Source: Fidelibacterota bacterium (GTDB taxonomy: Bacteria; Fidelibacterota; Marinisomatia; SCGC-AAA003-L08; D37C17). Taken from it: a stretch of DNA of 38,576 bases. The stretch lies in the NCBI GenBank assembly GCA_002731795.1, contig PCCQ01000023.1:16755-55330 (forward strand), written 5' to 3'. Every line of letters starts with the position of its first letter. The first letter of the stretch is position 1. Below the pieces are notes generated by a model. That model worked only from the letters and a program-made list of their open reading frames with translations. It searched no databases and was not told the DNA's origin. A program made the position numbers and the translations under genes. This document shows positions 8,806 to 18,557 of this stretch, piece by piece.

Positions 8806-10209
8806 TTATTTAAACCTTATCCTAGGATCAATTATTGCATAGGTTATATCAGATATCAGATTACCGATCAATAGTATGACAACCTGTATTGCAAGAGCTC
8901 CCATCATAATGCTATAATCTTTATCTATTAGAGCATTAAATCCTAAAAGCCCAATTCCATCTATACCAAAAGTTTTTTCGATTAGATAGCTGCCTGCAAG
9001 AAAAATTCCAATCGAGGATCCAATACCTGTAGCAAGTGGAATTAGTGAATTTCTTACAGCATGGAAAAATATAACTCTTTTTTCAGATAAACCTTTTGCA
9101 AAAGCTGTTCTAACATAATCTTGATTTAGATTTTCCATTAATGAGTTTTTCATAAGCACAGTCATTGTAGCAAAGCTTCCAACCATATAGCACACAATAG
9201 GTAAAAATGCATGATGAATTTGATCCTTTATTTTTCCCCAAAGTGATAATTCTGAAAAATCTGGTGAGCGCCATCCATGAAGTGGAAAAATATCTCCTCC
9301 AAAGTAAGATAATAATAAAACTCCTAAAGCATATCCAGGTATTGAATATCCTGTAAAAACTATAATACTAGATAAAACATCAAATCTTTTTCCATGCTTT
9401 AATGCCTTTAGAATTCCTAGCGGTATACATATTAAATAAACCAGAATTAAACTTGTAAATCCAAAAAAAATCGATATATGCATTCTTTCTGCGATAAGTG
9501 TTGAAACATTTTTCCCTTTTTTCTCAGAGTAACCTAAGAACCCCTGAAAAATCCCATTAAACTCTTTTTTTACCAAGGTCACAGTATTATCAGAATTAAC
9601 TTTTTCTAAATCCCAATTTGAAAAATACCATGTTGATATTAACTCATGACTTGGGAGTTCTTGATATTCATTTTGAAAAAATATGTATTTATCAAAATCA
9701 AAATTTTCATCAGTTTGAAGTCTACTAACATCAGGTAAACTATATTTGAGGCCAGCGCCACTTTCTATGATGTTATAAGAGATATTATTATTTTTGTCAA
9801 CTTCAGATTCTACTAAAATATATTTTTGTAATTGTTTTTTTGAGTTTTCATTTATTTGTACAAAATCAACTGTTTCTCTAAAGTGCTTTCCAATTACTGC
9901 AGTTTCTCTTTTATATTCTTTAGGGAAAACACCAAGCCATATCAAGTATCTAATAATTATTGGTTTATCTAAGCCATATTGCATTCGTAAATCTTCAAGT
10001 ATATCTGGAGATAATTCTGAGCTATTTCCAATTAAATCCGATGACATTGAAACTCCACTTTCTGAAGTTGCATTTGCGCTTTTTAGCTGTGCAACAGCTC
10101 TTTCAAATGGACCATCTGGTGCTACTTGAAGAATGAAAAATACCATAAATGTTATTCCAAGAAATGTTGGAATCATTAAAAGTAATCTTCTTATAATATA
10201 TTGAAACAT
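8806..10209 (-). CDS. ABC transporter permease, YejB/OppB-like, with about 120-aa periplasmic insertion
   Basis: 'MFQYIIRRLLLMIPTFLGITFMVFFILQVAPDGPFERAVAQL' and C-terminal 'NSLMENLNQDYVRTAFAKGLSEKRVIFFHAVRNSLIPLATG...ISDITYAIIDPRIRFK' match the YejB/OppB pattern. Confidence 0.92.
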   Translation of the reverse strand: MFQYIIRRLLLMIPTFLGITFMVFFILQVAPDGPFERAVAQLKSANATSESGVSMSSDLIGNSSELSPDILEDLRMQYGLDKPIIIRYLIWLGVFPKEYKRETAVIGKHFRETVDFVQINENSKKQLQKYILVESEVDKNNNISYNIIESGAGLKYSLPDVSRLQTDENFDFDKYIFFQNEYQELPSHELISTWYFSNWDLEKVNSDNTVTLVKKEFNGIFQGFLGYSEKKGKNVSTLIAERMHISIFFGFTSLILVYLICIPLGILKALKHGKRFDVLSSIIVFTGYSIPGYALGVLLLSYFGGDIFPLHGWRSPDFSELSLWGKIKDQIHHAFLPIVCYMVGSFATMTVLMKNSLMENLNQDYVRTAFAKGLSEKRVIFFHAVRNSLIPLATGIGSSIGIFLAGSYLIEKTFGIDGIGLLGFNALIDKDYSIMMGALAIQVVILLIGNLISDITYAIIDPRIRFK

Positions 10210-10213
10210 TTAT

Positions 10214-12124
10214 CTAGTTTAAATTTTTGTAGAAATCTACAATTTCGTTTTCGATTGGTATTTTGATACTATTATCTTTTCTTGCTTCAATGAGTTTATT
10301 TTTTTTGATTGGGTCTATCCACCAGTAGGAGATTGGAGATAGCCAATTGCCACTATAGCCGATTCCATGTTCAGGCATACCAAATTTATCCCAATTTAAA
10401 CATCTATATCCGTAAGGTGCACCCCAGCCAAAAGCCCAATGATATTCTTTTGAGGCAATTTCATCAATTTTTTGAAGAATTTTAACTCTTTCGTCCATAT
10501 TCCAATTTGTATTGTAATCATCAATTAAATTATCAATTTCAGGATTTGCCATTCCTGTAACATTTGTAACATCAAGTTGCTTTGAATATTTAGAATGAAG
10601 CATGCCCTCAGGACTGGGTAGGAGTGAACCGGTCCATCCAGCAAATTGAACTTGAAATTTTCTATCCATCAATTTTTCAAATGGATTTTGTAACACCACA
10701 AGATTAATTTTTATCCCAATTTCTTCAAGATCTTTAACTAATGGATTAAAAATTCGATCCCAACCTGTATTGATATAAAAGTTTTCAATTTCAAAATATT
10801 CCCCATCTTTTGATAGTAATTTATCCCCAGGTTTTTTCGTCCAACCAGCCTCCTTTAATAGTTCAAGAGCAAGATCAGGATTAAAATCCTGCGCAGGGTT
10901 ATCAGGATTCGCATACTTACTTCTAGGAAACCATGAATTTTTTCGAACATACTCATGATAAAATAATTTATCCATAAGTTTCTCTACATCCCATAAATGA
11001 CAAAAAGCTTTTCTTACTTTAATATCATCAAAAGGAGCTTCGAGAGTATTAAACGCCAGGCCACCTACGCCTGCAGGAAGAAAATTAATAAACTTCTTTC
11101 TTTGAATAAGTCCCCTTTCAATTTCTGGATATTCAGCGGCTACAAACTTCTCTGCCCACCATTGAGCTCTTGAGACCATGTATGTATCATAATCACCCGC
11201 AAAAAAACGTTCGACTTCTTGATTTTCATCATTGATAAAAATAAACTCCAAAACATCAAAGTTATATAATCCTGTATTTCTATAGTGATTTGCTGCCCAA
11301 TAATCTCGCTTTCGATCTAGAACTACCAAGCCATTATTTTCCTGAGTGGTTCTTTGATTATTTAAAAGATAAGGACCGGATCCAGGCATCATTTCGAACT
11401 GATATGCATCTATATATTCTGCTCCAGTAGTTTTATTTAAATAATATGAAGGGTATACCATTATACTAGAAAAACTATATAAATTTCTCCATTCAGTTTT
11501 TTTAGCTTTTACGCTCACGATATATTTGCTTTTGGCTTCTGGCATATTGAATTTCTCACTCCAAAAAGTATACACATTTGGATCGCCATGACCTTCATCG
11601 ATAAGAATTTTATAGGTGGCTACAACATCTTCAGCGGTTACTTCTTTCCCATCAGAAAATCTCGCCCTAGGATCTATTCTAAATAAAAAAGTCAATGAAT
11701 CCGATTCTACTTTCCAGTGAGTTGCTAGGGCTGGTTCTAGTTTGAAAGTTTCAGAATCAAACGTTAATAGTGGCTCATAAATTAAGCTTTCAAGGGCACT
11801 ATTAAATTGCGATCTAGTCTCTTTACCAAATGCTCTTAGAGTATTTGGAAAAACCATATCAGCTAAAAATCTTAGAGTGTCACCTTTCACTGCATTCGCA
11901 TCTCCTGAAATATTTGGAGATAAGTTTGTAGTCCAACCCTGACTCTCAGCAATACTCTCAAAACCAAATCCCCCATCAGCTTTAGAATCAGATAAGGATT
12001 GACCTTGCTCTTGGTATTTATTTGATGTATCAAACTTTTTATACACCTTCTGATCATCACTATTGCAGGCAATAGTAAATAAAATTGCTATAGATATAAA
12101 AACTAACTTTAAATTAAATCGCAT
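10214..12124 (-). CDS. Extracellular substrate-binding lipoprotein of peptide ABC transporter (SBP_bac_5, YejA/OppA-like)
   Basis: Lipobox-like 'LFTIACN'. 'LESLIYEPLLTFDSETFKLEPALATHWKVESDSLTFLFRIDPRARFSDGKEVTAEDVVATYKIL' and 'DDIKVRKAFCHLWDVEKLM'. Confidence 0.93.
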   Translation of the reverse strand: MRFNLKLVFISIAILFTIACNSDDQKVYKKFDTSNKYQEQGQSLSDSKADGGFGFESIAESQGWTTNLSPNISGDANAVKGDTLRFLADMVFPNTLRAFGKETRSQFNSALESLIYEPLLTFDSETFKLEPALATHWKVESDSLTFLFRIDPRARFSDGKEVTAEDVVATYKILIDEGHGDPNVYTFWSEKFNMPEAKSKYIVSVKAKKTEWRNLYSFSSIMVYPSYYLNKTTGAEYIDAYQFEMMPGSGPYLLNNQRTTQENNGLVVLDRKRDYWAANHYRNTGLYNFDVLEFIFINDENQEVERFFAGDYDTYMVSRAQWWAEKFVAAEYPEIERGLIQRKKFINFLPAGVGGLAFNTLEAPFDDIKVRKAFCHLWDVEKLMDKLFYHEYVRKNSWFPRSKYANPDNPAQDFNPDLALELLKEAGWTKKPGDKLLSKDGEYFEIENFYINTGWDRIFNPLVKDLEEIGIKINLVVLQNPFEKLMDRKFQVQFAGWTGSLLPSPEGMLHSKYSKQLDVTNVTGMANPEIDNLIDDYNTNWNMDERVKILQKIDEIASKEYHWAFGWGAPYGYRCLNWDKFGMPEHGIGYSGNWLSPISYWWIDPIKKNKLIEARKDNSIKIPIENEIVDFYKNLN

Positions 12125-12260
12125 AATTTCTCCTAAATGTCCTATAATAATATGGAATGGCCTAAACTTAATAATATCTTTTTAATTCTCGAAGATTAAA
12201 AACAGATAGAATGATAAGTATTAAATATTTAAATTATTTCAACATTAATAGGGTGATTTT

Positions 12261-13682
12261 ATGAATTTAGTTGAGATTATAAGCAAAATAGATTTAGATG
12301 CTGAATGGTTTGGTTTAAGAGAGTACAAGGAAAACACTACATACCATGTTATAAGAGATAAAAATCCATTATCCAATGAGACTTCAATAGACCATGGTAT
12401 TATGGTTGAGGTGCTAAAAAATGGTCAGTTTGGATATTGCGCTACTTCAGATTTATCATTAAGTGGAATTCAGCGTGCAGCCACAACTGCACAAGAGAGT
12501 GCACTAAGAGCTTCAAAATATTCTGTATTTTCGTTTGAAAGCAATGTTCGTCCGAAGTCTAAAGGTGAATATTTAACTCCGCTAGAATTACCTTTTGATT
12601 CGTTAAGCGCTGGAGAGATAAATGATATTCTTATGAAGGCGAATGATTGGTTATTAAATGATAGTAGAATCATGTCTGTTTCAGCTATGGCAATGTTAGT
12701 TGAAACAACTATTAACTATGCTTGCTCAAATGGTAGCGACATTCATCAAAAAATTAATATTGTTGGTTCTGACTATTCTGCTACTGCAAAAAATGGTCAA
12801 ATTATACAAACTAGAACAGATGGAAGGTCCGGCAACCAAATGGGACTTGAAAGATTTAATCAGGATTTAGTTAGAGAAAAATGCAATAAGGTTTCCTCAC
12901 AAGTCATTGAGCTCATTGAAGCTGAACAATGTCCCACAGGTGAAATGTCTTTGGTCCTAGCGCCAGACCAAATGATGTTACAAATTCATGAAAGCATTGG
13001 TCATCCTCTAGAAATAGATAGAATTCTTGGTGATGAAAGAAATTATGCAGGGTGGAGTTTTGTACAGCTTGAAGATTTTGGTAAACTGCAGTACGGATCT
13101 GACTTAATGAACGTTACTTTTGATCCTACTATCTCAAATGAAATGGCATCATATGGTTTTGATGATGGTGGTTTTAAAGCTAGTAAAGAGCACCTCATTA
13201 AGGATGGTGTTTTATTGCGGGGTTTAGGAGCGCTTGAAAGTCAGGAAAGGAGTGAAGTCCCAGCTGTAGCAAACTTTAGATCCTGCTCATGGAATCGTGC
13301 ACCAATTGATAGAATGGCAAATTTAAACTTAGAAGCTGGAGATTCAAGTTTTGAAGATATTATATCTTCTGTTGAGTATGGTGTTTATATGGAAACAAAT
13401 CGCTCATGGTCAATAGATGACTATAGAAATAAATTTCAATTTGGATCAGAGTACGGGAAATTAATTGAAAATGGAAAAATAACTAAAACTCTAAGAGATC
13501 CAAATTACAGAGCAATTACTGTTCCATTTTGGAACAGCCTTTCAAAAGTTGGAGACGAATCCACTTTTGAAGTTCATGGCACTCCAAATTGTGGTAAAGG
13601 AGAGCCCAATCAGGTAATTAGAGTTGGACATGCATCTCCAATTTGTTTATTTGATAACATCCAAGTATTTGGTGGAGCATAG
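12261..13682 (+). CDS. tldD: TldD-like metalloprotease (TldD/PmbA family)
   Basis: HExxxH-type motif in 'QIHESIGHPLEIDR'. C-terminal 'TPNCGKGEPNQVIRVGHASPICLFDNIQVFGG'. Paired with the TldE homologue immediately downstream. Confidence 0.9.
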   Translation: MNLVEIISKIDLDAEWFGLREYKENTTYHVIRDKNPLSNETSIDHGIMVEVLKNGQFGYCATSDLSLSGIQRAATTAQESALRASKYSVFSFESNVRPKSKGEYLTPLELPFDSLSAGEINDILMKANDWLLNDSRIMSVSAMAMLVETTINYACSNGSDIHQKINIVGSDYSATAKNGQIIQTRTDGRSGNQMGLERFNQDLVREKCNKVSSQVIELIEAEQCPTGEMSLVLAPDQMMLQIHESIGHPLEIDRILGDERNYAGWSFVQLEDFGKLQYGSDLMNVTFDPTISNEMASYGFDDGGFKASKEHLIKDGVLLRGLGALESQERSEVPAVANFRSCSWNRAPIDRMANLNLEAGDSSFEDIISSVEYGVYMETNRSWSIDDYRNKFQFGSEYGKLIENGKITKTLRDPNYRAITVPFWNSLSKVGDESTFEVHGTPNCGKGEPNQVIRVGHASPICLFDNIQVFGGA

Positions 13683-13691
13683 GAGAAAATC

Positions 13692-15014
13692 ATGAAAGAA
13701 TATTTTTTTAATATATCAGAAAAAGTAATTAACACCTTATCTAATGATGAGCATTTGACTATATCTATAAACGGTGAAAACAGTGAATTCATTAGAATTA
13801 ATAATGCAAAGGTAAGACAAATTGGGACGGTAGCTGATGCATCGATGGGTATGGAATTGATAAAAAATAATCGTAAAGTTCAAATATCTTTTACTATTCA
13901 AAGAGATATGGAAAAAGATTATAAGATTATAATTGATTATTTAGATACAATGCGGAAAAATATTGTATCCTTACCTGAAGACCCTCTTTGTGTTTTACCA
14001 GAGAATCATGGTTCTTTAGATGAAGAATATACTGGACATCTTTTAAATCCAAAAGAATCAGTAGATGCTTTGTTGCCAGTTATGAGTGGCGTTGACTTAA
14101 TTGGGATATGGGCTTCCGGAGATGTTTTTGTAGGTAATACAAATAGTGCAGGGCAAAAAAATTGGTTTTCTACTGAAACATTCTCGCTTGACTATTCATT
14201 GATTAATCCATTGAAAAAAATGGTTAAAGAGACATATGCTGGAACTCATTGGGATCAAAATGATTACGAATCATTTATTAATTCATCCAAAGAAAAATTA
14301 TCTATGCTAAATGAAAAATCTAGAAAGATTAAGCCAGGTTCATATCGAACCTATATTGCTTCAGCTGGTGTATCTGATCTTATTGATATGTTTTCTTGGG
14401 GTGGAGTAAGTGAAAATTCTATAAGGAAAGGGCGTAGCTCATTTATTAAAATGAGAGATGAAGGTAAATCGTTATCTCCATGTTTTTCTTTAAAAGAAGA
14501 TTTTTCATCTGGGACTGTACCTCGATTTAATAGTAATGGAGAAATATCAGATATTGAATTGCCTCTTATTATCGATGGCGCATTAAAAAATACTTTAATC
14601 TCAACTAGAACTGCTAATGAGTATAATCTTTCGACCAATTTTGCTTCCCAGGGGGAATACCTTAGATCTCCAGTTATGAAAGAAGGTCTTGTTGAAGAAC
14701 AAGACATTTTAAAGGAACTAAATACAGGTGTCTATTTATCGAATCTTCATTATCTGAATTGGAGTGATCAGCTTGGAGGTAGGGTGACTGGTATGACTAG
14801 GTATGCTTGTTTTTGGGTTGAAGATGGTGAAATAATATCGCCTATTGATGATATGAGATTTGATGATACGATATATAATTTCTTTGGTGATAAGTTAGAG
14901 TCAGTTACTAGCAAATCAAGATTAAATCCAAGTGTTGGAACATATGGTGGAAGAAATTTAGGTGGAGTTCACTGTCCAGGTATCATTTTAAAATCTTTTG
15001 AACTAACTCTTTAA
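13692..15014 (+). CDS. TldE/PmbA-like protein
   Basis: 'GSYRTYIASAGVSDLIDMFSWGGVSENSIRKGRSSFIKMRDEGKSLSPCFSLKED', 'VYLSNLHYLNWSDQLGGRVTGMTRYACFWVEDGEIISPIDDMRFDD', 'GVHCPGIILKSFEL'. Adjacent to tldD. Confidence 0.88.
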   Translation: MKEYFFNISEKVINTLSNDEHLTISINGENSEFIRINNAKVRQIGTVADASMGMELIKNNRKVQISFTIQRDMEKDYKIIIDYLDTMRKNIVSLPEDPLCVLPENHGSLDEEYTGHLLNPKESVDALLPVMSGVDLIGIWASGDVFVGNTNSAGQKNWFSTETFSLDYSLINPLKKMVKETYAGTHWDQNDYESFINSSKEKLSMLNEKSRKIKPGSYRTYIASAGVSDLIDMFSWGGVSENSIRKGRSSFIKMRDEGKSLSPCFSLKEDFSSGTVPRFNSNGEISDIELPLIIDGALKNTLISTRTANEYNLSTNFASQGEYLRSPVMKEGLVEEQDILKELNTGVYLSNLHYLNWSDQLGGRVTGMTRYACFWVEDGEIISPIDDMRFDDTIYNFFGDKLESVTSKSRLNPSVGTYGGRNLGGVHCPGIILKSFELTL

Positions 15015-15027
15015 TACAATTAGTGTC

Positions 15028-16341
15028 ATGAATTTAATACCTATCATTATAATGATTAATGCTGTGTTCTCATATTGTGCAACTTTTGAAGTTGATATTT
15101 CTAATGCTGAAATCCCAGATGGTAATTTTATAGTTTTAATGAATGGATCATGGAATAGCTGGGGTTGGGGCTATCAGTTAGATGAAAGTGACGATGCTAA
15201 CATATATTCTGGTACATTTTGTGGATTTGAAAATGGAGAATATCAGTACATTCATTCTATTACTGGTGATTTTGACTCTTGGTCAGGCTGGGGTTTAATT
15301 GGAAATCCACCTTTAGCTTCAGATTGTGATTTTAATCCTAATGATAGCTATCAAAACTATGGATTTACAATAAATGGAAGTGATGTAGTAAATCAATTAA
15401 ATTCATGGAATTGCTGTGGAGTAAATGAATGTTCAGATTGGGATGGATGTAATTCTGGCGCGCTACAAACTGATCAATCATATTTATATGGAAGATTTGA
15501 AGTAAGAATGAAATCCGCAGACGGAGACGGACTAGTAAGTTCATTCTTCACTTATAATACCAATTGGGATTCTGGATTAGGTAACTTGAATTGGAATGAA
15601 ATTGATATTGAAATGACTGGAAACCGTGATAGTACTGTACAATTTACAACTCATCATCCAGGAACCCCAAATTCATGGTCATATGGTGAGATAATAGATG
15701 TTGATTTTAATCCTCATGAAAGTTTTCATGATTATGCATTTGAATGGACTCCAGATTATATTGCATGGTTTGTAGATGGAGATGAAGTTTATTCCCAGGG
15801 AATATCTATTGTTGATGATATGAATTTTTCTCAAAAAATTATGATGAATTTATGGCCAGCTGTTTGGGAAAGTTGGGTTGGGACTTGGGATGAAAACGAT
15901 ACTCCTAAGCATGCCTATTATGATCATGTAAAATATTATAGTTATAACCCCGGATTGGGAGACTATGGTACTAATAATAATTTTTCATTATTATGGGAAG
16001 ATGACTTTAATCATTTTAATCAAATTATTTGGGAAGATAACTCTAGCGGTTCTTTCAATGGGAATCTATGTTCTTTTAATCCACAAAATACAAACTATTA
16101 CAATGGCTATTTAATTTTAAGTTTAACTGATATTAATGATGATATTAATTGCAATGAAGTTAATGGTGACTTTAATTATGATAATACTTTAGATGTTATA
16201 GATCTTGTTACTGTTGTTAATTCTATATTATCATCAACATCAATTGAATTATGTCAATTTTTAGCTATAGATCACGATAGCAATGACTCTGTAGATGTTT
16301 TGGATATCATTCATTTTTTAAATGAAATTATTGGTAGCTAA
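15028..16341 (+). CDS. Secreted GH16-family beta-glucanase (licheninase-like), circularly permuted order, with dockerin-like C-terminus
   Basis: Catalytic ExDxE in 'NWNEIDIEMTG' (15598-15612). 'YGRFEVRMKSADGDGLVSSFFTY'. C-terminal 'LLWEDDFNHFNQIIWEDN...NYYNGYLILSLTD' is the usual N-terminal GH16 segment. Dockerin-like 'GDFNYDNTLDVIDLVTVVNSIL...DHDSNDSVDVLDIIHFLNEII'. Confidence 0.9.
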   Translation: MNLIPIIIMINAVFSYCATFEVDISNAEIPDGNFIVLMNGSWNSWGWGYQLDESDDANIYSGTFCGFENGEYQYIHSITGDFDSWSGWGLIGNPPLASDCDFNPNDSYQNYGFTINGSDVVNQLNSWNCCGVNECSDWDGCNSGALQTDQSYLYGRFEVRMKSADGDGLVSSFFTYNTNWDSGLGNLNWNEIDIEMTGNRDSTVQFTTHHPGTPNSWSYGEIIDVDFNPHESFHDYAFEWTPDYIAWFVDGDEVYSQGISIVDDMNFSQKIMMNLWPAVWESWVGTWDENDTPKHAYYDHVKYYSYNPGLGDYGTNNNFSLLWEDDFNHFNQIIWEDNSSGSFNGNLCSFNPQNTNYYNGYLILSLTDINDDINCNEVNGDFNYDNTLDVIDLVTVVNSILSSTSIELCQFLAIDHDSNDSVDVLDIIHFLNEIIGS

Positions 16342-16889
16342 GCTAAGCCAGATTGACCAGATATATTATTAAAGTTTACGTCAAAATTTGATGTCGCAAT
16401 TTTCCATTTATCTTTATGAGTTTTAGAAAAAATTAAATCTTTTGAACTTGGCATAATAATCCAATCCCCATTATCAAGTTCTTGCTCAAGCTGTCCCGCA
16501 TCCCATCCAGAATAACCCATGATTAATCTAAACTGACTTGGACCATTCCCATTTTTTATATCATTGATTATATCTTTGCTATATGATAATGCGGTAGTAT
16601 TTTCAATTATCATGGTTTCATTTTTTTTATAATTACAATCATGAAGAATAAAGCCTTTTTCAGGAGACACTGGCCCACCAAAATATACATTATAACTTTC
16701 ATTAGTCGTTAAAAGTCCAAAATCATTTAGAATATCTTTGTTTTGATTTCCTTCTAATGGCTTATTTATTATAAGTCCCATTGTACCTTCTTGATTATGT
16801 TCACAAATATATATGACACTTCGACCAAATATTGGATCGTGGCTTAAATGTGGCATATTAATTAAAAATGAATTTGAAAGATTTTTCAT
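16338..16889 (-). CDS. YqgE/AlgH family protein
   Basis: 'FLINMPHLSHDPIFGRSVIYICEHNQEGTMGLIINKPL', 'VYFGGPVSPEKGFILHD', 'RLIMGYSGWDAGQLEQELDNGDWI' match YqgE hallmarks. Confidence 0.93.
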   Translation of the reverse strand: MKNLSNSFLINMPHLSHDPIFGRSVIYICEHNQEGTMGLIINKPLEGNQNKDILNDFGLLTTNESYNVYFGGPVSPEKGFILHDCNYKKNETMIIENTTALSYSKDIINDIKNGNGPSQFRLIMGYSGWDAGQLEQELDNGDWIIMPSSKDLIFSKTHKDKWKIATSNFDVNFNNISGQSGLA

Positions 16890-16944
16890 GCTTTAATTCT
16901 ACAATTTGTTGTTAAAATATTAAAGAAAAATATTAAGTTCTAAT

Positions 16945-18543
16945 ATGAAAATGATATTTAAATTAATGATATTATATTTTTTCTTTTCTTGCGCTGTTCA
17001 AGGTCCAATTCCGGGTGGTCAGATTGATGAGTCAGGTCCAAGACTCATTAAAATATTTCCTGAAAATTTTTCTAATGATTTATTAGATGATCAAAAGATT
17101 ATATTATTTTTTGATGAACCAATTAACCCAAACACTTTAAAAAATTCATTTCAAATCTCCAATAGTGAGTTTAATGTTAAAGCTATAGGAAAAAAAATTA
17201 TCATTAGACCTAAAAATAAGTGGGATATAGAAAAAGCTTTGAATATTAATGTTAATAGAAGTTTATCTGATTACTACAATAATTCTATGGACTCTCCATT
17301 AAGTATATATTTTTCATTTGGCTTTGACATCCCAAAAGGATCCGTTATTGGAAAACTTTTAGATTTTAGCAAATTATATAACCAAAACTCTAATCGTGCT
17401 TCTAAGTCTGATTTATATGAAGTGGGTTTATATAAATTAATTAATAATGATAAGGTTTTAATTTCAAAGACTCAAACAGATATAGAATTAAATTTCAGTT
17501 TTAATGCACTGGAAGATGGAAATTATTTTATTATTGCTGTACAAAACAGTATTAATAACCCAATAGATGATTTTACTAAAAATAAGTTTTCAATTTATAA
17601 TAAGAATATTGAAATTGATAAAAATAATCTTGAGTATGATATTAAATTGAATATTGGGCTCCCAGTGCCAAAAAATGAAATTTCTGCAATGAATTTCATT
17701 AATAAATATTATGTTAAGTATGACTTTAGCGATGGTTCTCAATTATTTGGAATTATTGATACCGTATACAATAATTTTGATATGGATTTTTCTGGTATAA
17801 CTTTTTCTTCTCAACTAGAATTAGAAAATGAATTTGAACAATATTTAACTAATTCATTTGATTATATAATACCCGAAATAAATGATACAATTAACCCTAA
17901 AATAATTTCTTGTGAATTCAATGATTCTTTTTTGTCTGTTCATGTTTCAGAGCCTTTAGTAGAATTTTACTCTGATAGTATATTTTATCATATTTTTAAT
18001 GATTCAATAAATAAATTTATAGTTGGCACTTTTTATGAAATAGATTCTAATCCAATAAATCAATCAATAATTACTATCCCATTTCCATTAAAATCTGAAA
18101 ATATCTCTCGTATTTATTTTAAAGAGGGACATATTAAGGATTTGTCAAATAATTACATAGATAACTCTTTTCTAGATCTAAAATCTTGTACCGAAAAATC
18201 AAATTTAAACAATAATGAAAATTATCAAGGAGGAGACTTATCTGGTTCAGTTTACTCATCTCATGATAATCAATTGGTTGCTATTGTTTATAATCAAGAA
18301 ACTGGGAAATCATGGGAAACATTAATTTTAGATAATAAGTATTCTTTCCTGAATATTCCAGCTGGAGAATATTTTTTACAAATATATGAACAATATAATA
18401 CTGATTCTAATAAGGTTTCTTTAAAGTTTTTTCCTGGAAGTTGGACTCCATTTATTCCTTCATCTGGTTTTTCAGATTATATCGGTCCTATCGAAGTAAG
18501 AAAAAATTGGAAGATTAATGGCATTGATATTAACTTCGATTAA
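16945..18543 (+). CDS. Ig-like (Big_5/SbsA-type) domain lipoprotein
   Basis: Lipobox-like 'FFFSCAVQGPIPGGQIDESGPRLIKIFPENFSNDLLDDQKIILFFDEPIN', a typical N-terminus of FCB-group Ig-like lipoproteins. Confidence 0.8.
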   Translation: MKMIFKLMILYFFFSCAVQGPIPGGQIDESGPRLIKIFPENFSNDLLDDQKIILFFDEPINPNTLKNSFQISNSEFNVKAIGKKIIIRPKNKWDIEKALNINVNRSLSDYYNNSMDSPLSIYFSFGFDIPKGSVIGKLLDFSKLYNQNSNRASKSDLYEVGLYKLINNDKVLISKTQTDIELNFSFNALEDGNYFIIAVQNSINNPIDDFTKNKFSIYNKNIEIDKNNLEYDIKLNIGLPVPKNEISAMNFINKYYVKYDFSDGSQLFGIIDTVYNNFDMDFSGITFSSQLELENEFEQYLTNSFDYIIPEINDTINPKIISCEFNDSFLSVHVSEPLVEFYSDSIFYHIFNDSINKFIVGTFYEIDSNPINQSIITIPFPLKSENISRIYFKEGHIKDLSNNYIDNSFLDLKSCTEKSNLNNNENYQGGDLSGSVYSSHDNQLVAIVYNQETGKSWETLILDNKYSFLNIPAGEYFLQIYEQYNTDSNKVSLKFFPGSWTPFIPSSGFSDYIGPIEVRKNWKINGIDINFD

Positions 18544-18557
18544 CTAAAAATTGAATT

